From contig WRCR01000089.1 of assembly GCA_009783865.1 (NCBI GenBank), positions 1-11,297 of the forward strand: a stretch of 11,297 nt of DNA, written 5' to 3'. The position numbers and the translations under genes were made by a program. The DNA is from Planctomycetaceae bacterium (GTDB lineage Bacteria > Planctomycetota > Planctomycetia > Pirellulales > Thermoguttaceae). The notes under the pieces were generated by a model. It was not told where the DNA came from, made no database searches, and saw only the letters and a list, made by a program, of their open reading frames with translations. Shown here piece after piece: positions 1 through 6,094 of the stretch (its first letter is position 1; every line of letters begins with the position of its first letter).

Positions 1-669
1 CCGATAAAGAAAAACCTGATACCGCTGCGCAGCAAGCGAAATAACTTTGCCGTCCGCAAGACGCTGCAAAACGCTGTCGTCAAGAAGAAAACCCAGAAAC
101 AAAAGTTGCCAACTGCGGTAAAATTGTTCCAACTGCCTTGCGGTCTCGGTTCCTTTTTCAAGCGAATGACTGGTTTTCAAGTTGTAATGTTCCGTTGTAA
201 TTTCCCAGCCGTTTCGGATGTCGGAGCGCAAAAGTGCTTCGTCCGCTTTGCTAATCCAGCCGAATTTTGGAACGAAACGTTCTCCTTTTTCATATCGGGC
301 AACATTTGCTGCCGGAAGATAACCGAAAACAGGGTGATTGACGGAATTACGTTTGAGCATGTCAATTTCCCACAGTGTTTTCCAGTTTCCGTTGTCGAAA
401 TGCCAGCCGAGCAGCGTGCGGATTTCCTTGTTGTCAGGGTGGAGATCCAATACCTGAAGAAGCAGTCGGGCAGTTTCCGCCCGTTTTTTTTCTTTTGCGG
501 CGGCGATTGCGTCATCGAAAAGTTGCCCGGCTTTTTTTACGTTTTCGTCAGAAACGGTACTCGTTTTTTCGGAAAGAACCGGAATGAGAATTTCGAGCGG
601 TTCGGCGGAAACAACCGGGCAGAAAAACAGGAAAATACAGGAAAAATAAAAGCGGAAACAGATTTTCAT
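1..669 (-). CDS. Exported protein, planctomycete-type, partial (3' end off the left edge)
   Basis: The minus-strand frame is open from an ATG at 669-667 to the first base of the window, giving 223 residues with no stop; the C-terminus is missing. Residues 1-22 form a signal peptide (basic MK, hydrophobic FYFSCIFLFFCPVV, cleavage about VSA/E after residue 22). Residues 45-90 look like a single TPR-like helical pair (AAAKEKKRAETARLLLQVL, then DLHPDNKEIRTLLGW). Residues 136-195 (KFGWISKADEALL, then WEITTEHYNLKTSHSLEKG, then LEQFYRSWQLLF) resemble the region preceding metallopeptidase-like DUF1570 domains of planctomycete exported proteins, from family memory. A catalytic HExxH, if present, would lie beyond the edge. 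No SD is visible; the signal peptide fixes the start. The coding frame is secure, the family assignment weak. Confidence 0.8.
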   Translation of the reverse strand, partial: MKICFRFYFSCIFLFFCPVVSAEPLEILIPVLSEKTSTVSDENVKKAGQLFDDAIAAAKEKKRAETARLLLQVLDLHPDNKEIRTLLGWHFDNGNWKTLWEIDMLKRNSVNHPVFGYLPAANVARYEKGERFVPKFGWISKADEALLRSDIRNGWEITTEHYNLKTSHSLEKGTETARQLEQFYRSWQLLFLGFLLDDSVLQRLADGKVISLAAQRYQVFLYR

Positions 670-675
670 TGCCGC

Positions 676-681
676 ATTATA
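676..681 (-). promoter_or_regulatory. -10 box immediately upstream of the left-edge gene
   Basis: Minus-strand TATAAT ends only six bases before the ATG at 669, so initiation 6-7 bases downstream would fall on or beside the start codon. The hexamer 17 bases upstream (TTTAGC) is a poor -35. A TTGACA lies further upstream but about 33 bases away, too far to pair with this -10. Confidence 0.4.
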
Positions 682-797
682 CTCGAAAATCCGAAATCGC
701 TAAACAGTAAAAATTGTCAAAAACTGTTTTTTCGTAAAAAATTTAGTGAAGGACAGGCAAAAATCTGACGAAAAAGGAAAAACCGGAGGGGGGGTAT

Positions 798-826
798 CTT
801 TATTTATCGTAAAAATCCGTTAGGAT
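798..826 (+). promoter_or_regulatory. Promoter candidate for the acidic protein gene
   Basis: The -10 candidate is TAGGAT at 821-826, preceded by a 17-bp spacer (804-820) and a weak -35 CTTTAT at 798-803. A G7 tract lies just upstream at 788-794. The spacer and -10 surroundings are nearly repeated before the next gene (1342-1364), with 13 of 17 spacer bases identical, which supports a shared regulated promoter rather than chance. The predicted leader is about 93 nt. Confidence 0.4.
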
Positions 827-864
827 ATTGGCGGTGATGATACTGCACAGTGCGGTTGTTCTCC

Positions 865-889
865 GCTGCCGTTGACGAACTTCGGCAGC
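865..889 (+). promoter_or_regulatory. Hairpin in the 5' leader of the acidic protein gene
   Basis: GCTGCCG (865-871) and CGGCAGC (883-889) form a perfect 7-bp stem around an 11-nt loop. It lies within the predicted untranslated leader, about 25 nt before the ribosome binding site. No U tract follows, so it is not an ordinary intrinsic terminator. An mRNA-stabilising or protein-binding element is possible. Confidence 0.35.
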
Positions 890-926
890 AACCAAATGTT
901 TCAGAATAAGTGTTAAGGAGTTTCTA

Positions 927-1283
927 GTGAAAACTATATTGAAATTTGCTGCGCGCAATGTTGATTCTTATTTTGCTTCTCCCCGCTTCGGCTTGGAGAC
1001 CTTCTCGATGCCGAAACGTCCGCTCTTCGAAAAAGATGAGGACGATGAGGACGAAGATGATTGGGACGATGATGAAGACGATGACGAAGACGATTGGGAC
1101 GATGACGATGAGGACGACTTCGACGATGACGACGACTTCGACGATGACGACGAGGACGAAGATGATGAGGATGAGGATTGGGATGACGAAGAAGACGAGG
1201 ATTGGGATGACGAAGAAGACGAGGATTGGGATGACGAAGAAGACGAAGAAGATTATGACGAGGACGAAGAAGACGACGAATAG
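927..1283 (+). CDS. Extremely acidic low-complexity protein with spaced aromatics
   Basis: 118 residues from a GTG start, chosen because AAGGAG (915-920) sits six bases upstream. Residues 1-36 are an ordinary, mildly basic segment (MKTILKFAARNVDSYF, then FGLETFSMPKRPLFEK). Residues 37-118 are almost only Asp and Glu, interrupted by single aromatics at W46, W57, F65, F71, W85, W93, W101 and Y110. The last part holds three exact copies of an 8-residue unit, DWDDEEDE in type. No signal peptide or membrane segment is visible, so it is probably cytoplasmic. I do not recognise a family. Possible roles by analogy to other acidic tails are a nucleic-acid mimic, a chaperone of basic proteins or a divalent-cation binder; none is shown here. 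The opposite-strand hydrophobic frame is an artefact of the Asp/Glu codons. Confidence 0.8.
   Translation: MKTILKFAARNVDSYFASPRFGLETFSMPKRPLFEKDEDDEDEDDWDDDEDDDEDDWDDDDEDDFDDDDDFDDDDEDEDDEDEDWDDEEDEDWDDEEDEDWDDEEDEEDYDEDEEDDE
1173..1244 (+). repeat. Three perfect tandem copies of a 24-bp coding unit
   Basis: The units 1173-1196, 1197-1220 and 1221-1244 are base-for-base identical and encode the Trp-containing acidic octapeptide three times. Identity at third codon positions implies recent expansion by slippage or unequal exchange, and copy number is likely to vary between strains. Confidence 0.9.
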
Positions 1284-1335
1284 TTTTCTCATCGCCGCCG
1301 GTATTTAGTCCGCAATTCTTTTTGACTGCGGGGGG

Positions 1336-1364
1336 GTACTTTTTACGGAATAATCCGTTATAAT
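1336..1364 (+). promoter_or_regulatory. Promoter candidate for the isomerase-frr-ATPase genes
   Basis: A consensus TATAAT at 1359-1364 is preceded by a 17-bp spacer (1342-1358) and a poor -35, GTACTT (1336-1341). A G7 tract occupies 1330-1336. The spacer contains the inverted repeat ACGGA-ATAA-TCCGT (1345-1358) abutting the -10, a plausible operator. The arrangement copies that at 788-826. The expected leader is about 75 nt. Confidence 0.5.
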
Positions 1365-1447
1365 ACGGATGTGCTAATCAGCGTAGCTTATCGGCTCTGC
1401 TGAATTGTCCGTCCGTATTTGTTGTGTTGCTATCCGTAATTACCCAA

Positions 1448-2470
1448 ATGAAAACTATGCCCCGCGTTTTTCTTTCCGGCTTTGCCGACGAATCCACATC
1501 GAACAAGACCATCGTGGAACAGTTTGCCGTTTATGCGGCACTGGGTCTTCAGTATTACAGTATCCGCTTCATCAATCTCGGTGACGGTGTAAAAAATGTA
1601 ATGAAATTGTCGAAAAGCGACATTCAGCGCATACGTCTTTTTCAAGATGAATACGGTCTGAACGTTTCTTCGCTTGGTTCGCCCATCGGGAAAGTAAAGT
1701 TAGAAGATATTGACGACGGAACCAGTAACGCTTATATTCCGTTTGAAAAATATCTTGACGATGTTCGGCTTGCCTGCGACTTGGCACATGCTTTTGAAAC
1801 GAAATTGATTCGCGGATTTTCGTTTTATCATCCGAAGGGTTCCGACCCCCGCAATCATTTGCCGAAAGCAATTGACCAACTCGGACGCATTGCCGAAGTT
1901 TGCCACCGCAGCGATTTGACTTTCGGACTGGAAGTCGAAGCGAATCTCATCGGGCAGAACGGACATATACTCGGCGAGATATACCGGCAGGTTAATCACC
2001 CCGCGATGGTTCTGATTTTCGACGGCGGAAACATCGTGCTGGAAGGATACAGTTCGCAGGAAATCTACGACCAGTACGAAGCGATGAAACCCGGCTTGGG
2101 CTGGATGCACATAAAGGATTATTTGAATCCTCGCAGCGTTGAAACAGCCGTTGGCAAAGACCGGCATGTTGAAGAAGACAAGGTGAAAAACTTCGTTCCC
2201 TGCAATGTCGGCGACACTGGACACGAAAAGATATTCCGCGATTTCGCAACGATTTTACCGGCACTCGAAGAGAAATTGAAAGCCCGCGGCTTGCCCGGTG
2301 TGTTTTTCGATTTAGAGCCACACCTGAAAGGCGGCGGACAATTCGGCGGGTACAGCGGTCCAGACGGAATGGGTGTTGCACTGCGCGCTCTGTGCAAAAC
2401 ATTGGACTTCGCCGGCATCGGCTATCATCTCCGCGACTTTGACGATATCAAAGCCGCCAGAGGTTTTTAA
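1448..2470 (+). CDS. Sugar phosphate isomerase/epimerase family TIM-barrel protein
   Basis: 340 residues from ATG 1448. The frame stays open to a GTG at 1424, and ATG 1457 is also possible; none has a SD site. The sequence fits the xylose-isomerase-like / AP-endonuclease-2 TIM-barrel superfamily: strand 1 RVFLSGFADE (6-15), LEVEAN (161-166), IFDGGN (190-195), MHIKDY (220-225), GDTGH (255-259) and a late strand FFDLEPH (286-292). Likely metal or acid-base residues are E162 or E164, D192, H221 and E290, inferred from the superfamily pattern. The protein is soluble with no signal peptide. The substrate cannot be told from sequence; relatives isomerise or epimerise ketoses, inositols or related sugars. 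It is followed after 47 bp by frr and probably shares its transcript. Confidence 0.85.
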   Translation: MKTMPRVFLSGFADESTSNKTIVEQFAVYAALGLQYYSIRFINLGDGVKNVMKLSKSDIQRIRLFQDEYGLNVSSLGSPIGKVKLEDIDDGTSNAYIPFEKYLDDVRLACDLAHAFETKLIRGFSFYHPKGSDPRNHLPKAIDQLGRIAEVCHRSDLTFGLEVEANLIGQNGHILGEIYRQVNHPAMVLIFDGGNIVLEGYSSQEIYDQYEAMKPGLGWMHIKDYLNPRSVETAVGKDRHVEEDKVKNFVPCNVGDTGHEKIFRDFATILPALEEKLKARGLPGVFFDLEPHLKGGGQFGGYSGPDGMGVALRALCKTLDFAGIGYHLRDFDDIKAARGF

Positions 2471-2517
2471 CTGTTCGCAATTTTAACTTTAACGAAACCA
2501 GCAGTAATTACGACACA

Positions 2518-3078
2518 ATGGAAGCAGACGAAATTTTACTCGATGTTGAAGATCGTATGGAGAAAGCGGTTGCGAAACTGAAACGCGATTTAATCGGTAT
2601 CCGTACCGGCAGAGCCAATCCCGGTCTTGTGGATTCCGTGCGGGTGAACCTCTACGGTTCGCCCACTCCGCTGAAGCAGGCGGCAACTATTGCTTGCCCT
2701 GAAGCGAATCAAATCGTTATCAAACCCTTTGATGTCGGAACTTTGAAAGAAATCGAAAAGGCGATTATCAATTCCGACTTGGGGTATACTCCGAACAATG
2801 ACGGACGTGTAGTCCGTATTAACATTCCGCCGCTTTCGACGCAAGTCCGGCAGAAAATGGTTACCCGCATCAAAGAACTTTGTGAAGAAGCGAAAATCGC
2901 AATTCGCAATGTCCGGCGCGACGGAAACAAGAACGCGGACCAGTCCGAGAGAAGCAAAGTGTTTTCCGAAGATGTCTGCAAACAAACGCAGGACGAAATT
3001 CAAAAACTAACGAAAAAATACGAGGACGAAGCAAACGAGTTGGCAAAAAAACGTGAAGCGGATGTAATGGAAAGTTAA
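2518..3078 (+). CDS. frr: Ribosome recycling factor
   Basis: 186 residues, the usual length of RRF, and complete. RRF acts with EF-G to split the post-termination 70S ribosome in the cytosol. Domain I (the three-helix bundle) is seen at about residues 1-30 and 106-186, with the conserved GIRTGRANP (27-35) and the tRNA-mimicking RNVRRD (130-135). Domain II (about 31-105) carries the conserved INIPPLS (101-107). ATG 2518 fits the family N-terminus exactly; there is no SD, only an AATTAC six bases before the ATG. Bacterial frr is commonly near rpsB-tsf-pyrH, but here its neighbours are an isomerase and an ATPase. Confidence 0.98.
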   Translation: MEADEILLDVEDRMEKAVAKLKRDLIGIRTGRANPGLVDSVRVNLYGSPTPLKQAATIACPEANQIVIKPFDVGTLKEIEKAIINSDLGYTPNNDGRVVRINIPPLSTQVRQKMVTRIKELCEEAKIAIRNVRRDGNKNADQSERSKVFSEDVCKQTQDEIQKLTKKYEDEANELAKKREADVMES

Positions 3079-3115
3079 TTGAAACGCAACGCCGGTCGGC
3101 AGAGGAATTACTGTT

Positions 3116-4342
3116 ATGAGCGGATTGGAAGGATTTTGGATACGGAATTATAAATGCCTGAAACAGGTCGGCATCGGTGCCTGTTTCCCGCAACTTTCTT
3201 ACATAGATGACGAAGAGACGGTCCTTCCGTATCAACTTGACGCAGTAACGCTTTTCACCGGTCCTTGCGGAACCGGAAAAAGTACCGTTCTTGATGCTTT
3301 AACGTTTGTTTCGGATATATTGAAACGCGGTCTGGAAGCGGCGGTCTTAAAACGCGGCGGTTTCGATACGATTTATACAAGCGGCGGTAAAGGCGTAATG
3401 TCTTTCGGGTTTCGATACCGGGAAGGGCTGGAATCCGAGCCGGTAACTTATGCGGTCAGCATTGCCGTTTCAAAGAATAAAGTACCGTTCATTGAATCGG
3501 AAATCCTCGCTTATCGGCGCGGAAAGGAATCGCTGCCTGTTTTTTTCATTCAAAACGGAGCGAAGAGCATCCGGTTTCTTGCGCCCGATGAGCGTCTCGA
3601 AAATGATGATTTAACGAAAATTGAATTTACCGATTACAATCATCTCGGCTTGGCAGCCCTGGAAGGACATGCGAAGTTTCCGGTCTTTGCGTCGTTGCGG
3701 CAATTTTTTGAAAATTGGGTTTATAGCAATTTTACGTCCGACCCCTCTTACGGCTTAAGTAATGCGTTGCCGCGGCATCATACTTCGCCGCGAGGAACAC
3801 GTTTGTTCAATATGATTCAATATATGATTCAACGGTACGGCAGTGAAGTTCATTCATTCTTGACGCGGATTGCCGCATTCCTGCCGGGAGTCCGCAATAT
3901 CACGCTGGATGATTCCGACACTGATAAACCCCTCATCAACTTTGAACTGGAGGGTTTTACGCAGCCGATTCCGATAACGCATTTATCAGACGCAACGGTG
4001 CGGCTTTTTATGTGCATTTTACTGTTGGAAGAGGATTTCCCGGCACCGCTGATTGCGATTGAAGAACCGGAGAACGGACTTGACCGGCAGTATTGCTGGC
4101 TTTTAACAAAGCAGATAAAACAGTTCAATGACAATCCGCGCGGTTCTCAACTGTTTCTGACAACGCATCATCCGGGTATTGCTGATATTTTGCACCCGGC
4201 ACAGGTTTGGCTTTTTGGTCGGAATCAGGAAGGGTTCACCTCTGTTGAGCGTGTTGCGGACGAAGTACTAATGCAAAATATCGGCGACGGTTCCGAATTG
4301 TCGCCGCGCTGGTTCAGCGAAACATTTGAAAACGAAATATGA
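3116..4342 (+). CDS. AAA/ABC-type ATPase of the AAA_21 (COG4637-like) group
   Basis: 408 residues, starting 37 bp after frr with a GAGG 11 bases upstream. An N-terminal 'FWIRNYKCLK' strand is typical of RecF/OLD-like ATPases. Walker A is GPCGTGKST (49-57), the ABC-like signature LSDATVR (290-296), Walker B LIAIEEPENGLD (312-323, catalytic glutamate about 317) and the switch histidine in LTTHHP (348-353). The usual signature glycine is replaced by Ala (LSDAT rather than LSDGT). The insertion between Walker A and the signature (about 80-250) is the family's variable arm. There is no TOPRIM nuclease domain as in OLD proteins and no HNH partner next door, so a defence role is unsupported. Predicted ATPase of unknown client, soluble. 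Confidence 0.88.
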   Translation: MSGLEGFWIRNYKCLKQVGIGACFPQLSYIDDEETVLPYQLDAVTLFTGPCGTGKSTVLDALTFVSDILKRGLEAAVLKRGGFDTIYTSGGKGVMSFGFRYREGLESEPVTYAVSIAVSKNKVPFIESEILAYRRGKESLPVFFIQNGAKSIRFLAPDERLENDDLTKIEFTDYNHLGLAALEGHAKFPVFASLRQFFENWVYSNFTSDPSYGLSNALPRHHTSPRGTRLFNMIQYMIQRYGSEVHSFLTRIAAFLPGVRNITLDDSDTDKPLINFELEGFTQPIPITHLSDATVRLFMCILLLEEDFPAPLIAIEEPENGLDRQYCWLLTKQIKQFNDNPRGSQLFLTTHHPGIADILHPAQVWLFGRNQEGFTSVERVADEVLMQNIGDGSELSPRWFSETFENEI

Positions 4343-4545
4343 TACAACTCACTCTTTATTTTTCTATTTACGATAACTCCTTATTTTTACGGGGTTTATA
4401 ACTAATTACTACTCGCCGGTTTTCTCTTATTTTCAGTCGGTGCGTCGCCGGTGCCTCACTTTTCGGTAGGAAAAAATATGGAAAAATTTCGTATTTTTTC
4501 ATGTTTTTCGCTTTGGGACGGGATTTCGGGAAAAATTTTGCGGTT

Positions 4546-4575
4546 TTGCGCTAGGTATCGCTTTTCTGATATATT
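4546..4575 (+). promoter_or_regulatory. Promoter candidate for the glycine-rich protein gene
   Basis: TTGCGC (4546-4551) and TATATT (4570-4575) are separated by 18 bp. Initiation would be near 4582, giving a short leader of about 28 nt consisting essentially of the SD-masking hairpin. It sits in the AT-rich 267-bp gap (4343-4609) in which no convincing gene is seen; a second weak -10, TATAAC, lies at 4397-4402. Confidence 0.35.
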
Positions 4576-4586
4576 TTTCTTGTTTA

Positions 4587-4604
4587 CCTGTTTTTTAACA
4601 GGAG
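4587..4604 (+). promoter_or_regulatory. Hairpin covering the Shine-Dalgarno site of the glycine-rich gene
   Basis: CCTGTT (4587-4592) pairs perfectly with AACAGG (4597-4602) around a TTTT loop. The 3' arm contains the first part of the SD sequence AGGAG (4600-4604), which serves ATG 4610. Folded mRNA would partly hide the ribosome site; the 6-bp stem is weak enough to open readily, as in short thermometer-like or autoregulated leaders. Structure is seen; regulation is inferred. Confidence 0.45.
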
Positions 4605-4609
4605 ATTTT

Positions 4610-5137
4610 ATGGAACTCATAGAAATTGTTACGAAAGGTCCCGTACCTAATATTCAGGATAAGATTAGAATCATGCTGGAACAATTTCTTACAAAAACTG
4701 CTAACGAGGGAACCCCTTCTTTACTACAGAATATGCAGAATCATCCATACAAGTCCATTCTGGCAGCGATGGCGTTAACAGGTGCCGGCGGAGCGGCTTA
4801 TGGCGGGATACGTAATTTGATGTCAAAACCTGATCCGGTTACTGCTGCGAGACGTAAAATTGAAGGTACCCCTACTCCGGGAGTTGTATCCGGCACGCTG
4901 AAAGGTCTCGGAAAAGGAACGATGTACGGCGGACTCGGTATGGGCGGTGTGTTAGGACTGCTGAAAGTGTATAAAATGCTGCAGGAGAAACAGAAAGCAG
5001 GTTTACCGTCTATAGGAACCACGGCATCCTACGAAGCAAACTATCGCGAAGCGTATAAAGAAGATTTTGACAAACGGGTTAACGAAATGATACTGTATAA
5101 AATAAATCAGGCAGTTAATCCTACCGTTCAAGAATAA
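4610..5137 (+). CDS. Glycine-rich, probably membrane-inserting protein of unknown function
   Basis: 175 residues from ATG 4610, chosen for the AGGAG five bases upstream; an in-frame extension to 4451 is rejected as untypical coding sequence. Two Gly/Ala-rich hydrophobic stretches, about 50-70 (ILAAMALTGAGGAAYGG) and 97-118 (LKGLGKGTMYGGLGMGGVLG), have glycine-zipper spacing and may form a membrane hairpin. They are joined by a basic Pro-rich linker (73-95). The N-terminus is amphipathic (QDKIRIMLEQFLTKT) and the C-terminus (140-175) is charged and helical. There is no signal peptide. Such Gly-zipper hairpins occur in phage virion or lysis proteins and in small membrane proteins, but I recognise no family. 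The gene overlaps the next by one base (TAATG), implying translational coupling. Confidence 0.75.
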   Translation: MELIEIVTKGPVPNIQDKIRIMLEQFLTKTANEGTPSLLQNMQNHPYKSILAAMALTGAGGAAYGGIRNLMSKPDPVTAARRKIEGTPTPGVVSGTLKGLGKGTMYGGLGMGGVLGLLKVYKMLQEKQKAGLPSIGTTASYEANYREAYKEDFDKRVNEMILYKINQAVNPTVQE

Positions 5138-5304
5138 TGGCAAACAGAGACCGTTCAACTTCAATAGTTGTCAAAATACCGAAACTCTATGACGAAACTG
5201 CGCCGGAGTGCCGGTGCTGGTTTGAAGGCGGTATGATTTGGGTAGAATCTTGTGAAAACGGCAAGAACTGCCGTATAAAGTGTCATTTGTTTCATGGAAG
5301 GTGA
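5137..5304 (+). CDS. Small Cys-rich protein, 55 residues, coupled to the glycine-rich gene
   Basis: ATG 5137-5139 shares its A with the TAA of the preceding gene, the classic arrangement for termination-reinitiation. The 55 residues end at TGA 5302-5304. Five cysteines, in the order C25, C27, C39, C45 and C49, with H50 and H54 nearby, suggest a small zinc-binding fold or disulfide knot; the CxC (ECRCW) plus C-x5-C-x3-CH arrangement matches no family I know. There is no signal peptide or hydrophobic segment, so a cytosolic metal-binding role is slightly favoured over secretion. No own SD is obvious. Support for reality: tight overlap, cysteine patterning, and an end only nine bases before the converging neighbour's stop. 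Function unknown. Confidence 0.6.
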   Translation: MANRDRSTSIVVKIPKLYDETAPECRCWFEGGMIWVESCENGKNCRIKCHLFHGR

Positions 5305-5313
5305 TGTCATCAC
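5301..5313. repeat. 13-bp palindrome between two converging stop codons
   Basis: GTGATG-T-CATCAC is a perfect inverted repeat containing the TGA of the small Cys-rich gene and ending right beside the TAA (minus strand, 5316-5314) of the converging gene. It could act as a short shared 3'-end stem (GTGAT/ATCAC, 3-nt loop). It lacks a T tract, so it is not a clear intrinsic terminator. Confidence 0.35.
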
Positions 5314-6036
5314 TTAGCGTCCCCTTTCTACATTCTCAACGGCACCCACTGCATCAAGGGCTTGACGCAGTGCGGCGAATAAATTCTCCAATTCAGTGTG
5401 TACCTCGTCCAATTGTCTAACAATAAGCAATTTGTCCCCGAAAGGTGCCATCTCGGCATAGCCGCCGTTTGCTGCCCACGAATCCGGTGCAACTATTGCT
5501 TCAATGATTTCCATAAGTTCTTCCATATCGCCGCCCCGTTTCATAAGGTCTTCAATCGGATAAATTCTGGCGGACATGTGTTTTAGCGCTTCCTCTTCCG
5601 ACGTAATAAGAAGAACTTCGTCTGTGATACAGTAAGTCAAATCCTGACCGCCCAATATCAAGCGCAGCGCACTGCGGAGTTTAATTCCGCGATAGGACAC
5701 CGCTTCACGAACAACGCTGCTGGAAAGTTGAATACCCATCGCGCCGGCACCTCTCGGGTCAACGGCTATGTTTATACCCGGATTCTTTTCCTTGAGCATA
5801 TTAAACAAGTCCCCAAAGGTTTTAGTATCGTCTAATTCGATGTCGATAGTGCTGTCCAACGTTTTTCTGATTTTCATTTCGGCGGGACCCAGCGTAATTT
5901 CGATAGGAGCATACTGTTCCTTCGGTCGTGTGTCTTCGTTTTCGATTGCACAGGTTGTCATACGTCCGCAATTGTTAATAAGCAGCGCGAGACAACAAAA
6001 CAGAGATAAAAAAGGAAGTTTGAATGTCGTTTTCAT
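5314..6036 (-). CDS. Exported STN/secretin-N-like domain protein
   Basis: 240 residues from ATG 6036, with AGGA eight bases upstream. The N-terminus is a signal peptide (KLPFLSLFCCLALLI); the following INNC resembles a lipobox only loosely, so lipidation is uncertain. Residues 54-146 form a typical planctomycete STN/secretin-N-like unit: KIRKTLDSTIDIELDD, FGDLFNMLKEKNPGINIAVD, GIKLRSALRLIL, LTYCITDEVLLIT. Residues 155-225 form a second alpha/beta unit (ARIYPIEDL, IIEAIVAPDSWAANGG, DKLLIVRQLDEVHTELENL). In secretins such modules line the periplasmic vestibule, but the beta-barrel domain is absent, so this is a soluble or anchored periplasmic protein. It is the last gene of the minus-strand cluster, 58 bp after the hydrolase gene. 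Confidence 0.82.
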   Translation of the reverse strand: MKTTFKLPFLSLFCCLALLINNCGRMTTCAIENEDTRPKEQYAPIEITLGPAEMKIRKTLDSTIDIELDDTKTFGDLFNMLKEKNPGINIAVDPRGAGAMGIQLSSSVVREAVSYRGIKLRSALRLILGGQDLTYCITDEVLLITSEEEALKHMSARIYPIEDLMKRGGDMEELMEIIEAIVAPDSWAANGGYAEMAPFGDKLLIVRQLDEVHTELENLFAALRQALDAVGAVENVERGR

Positions 6037-6094
6037 GTGATAGTCCTATTGTGGTTAATCTGATTTTATCTTAAATGTAAAGAGCCGCCGGAAA

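Noticed and set aside
106..768. Plus-strand 220-residue frame at the left end
   Set aside because: It lies opposite a minus-strand frame with a signal peptide and a coherent domain pattern; the plus translation has no recognisable domain and no SD site.
1173..1244. Tandem 24-bp repeats as a possible CRISPR array
   Set aside because: The units are contiguous with no spacers and lie in an open coding frame of Asp/Glu codons.
924..1292. Minus-strand 122-residue hydrophobic frame opposite the acidic gene
   Set aside because: Its Val/Ile/Phe runs are the mirror of GAC/GAT/GAA/GAG codons; it has no SD site, while the plus frame has AAGGAG and a promoter.
1310..1332. CCGCA/TGCGG inverted repeat after the acidic gene as a terminator
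   Set aside because: The stem is only five bp around a 13-nt loop and is followed by G7, not a T tract.
3116..4342. AAA ATPase as part of an OLD/Gabija- or Septu-like defence system
   Set aside because: There is no TOPRIM domain in the protein and no helicase or HNH nuclease gene beside it; its neighbour is frr.
4451..4609. In-frame N-terminal extension of the glycine-rich protein (start at 4451)
   Set aside because: The extension is AT-rich and Phe/Cys-rich without coding character and lacks a SD; ATG 4610 has AGGAG at proper distance.
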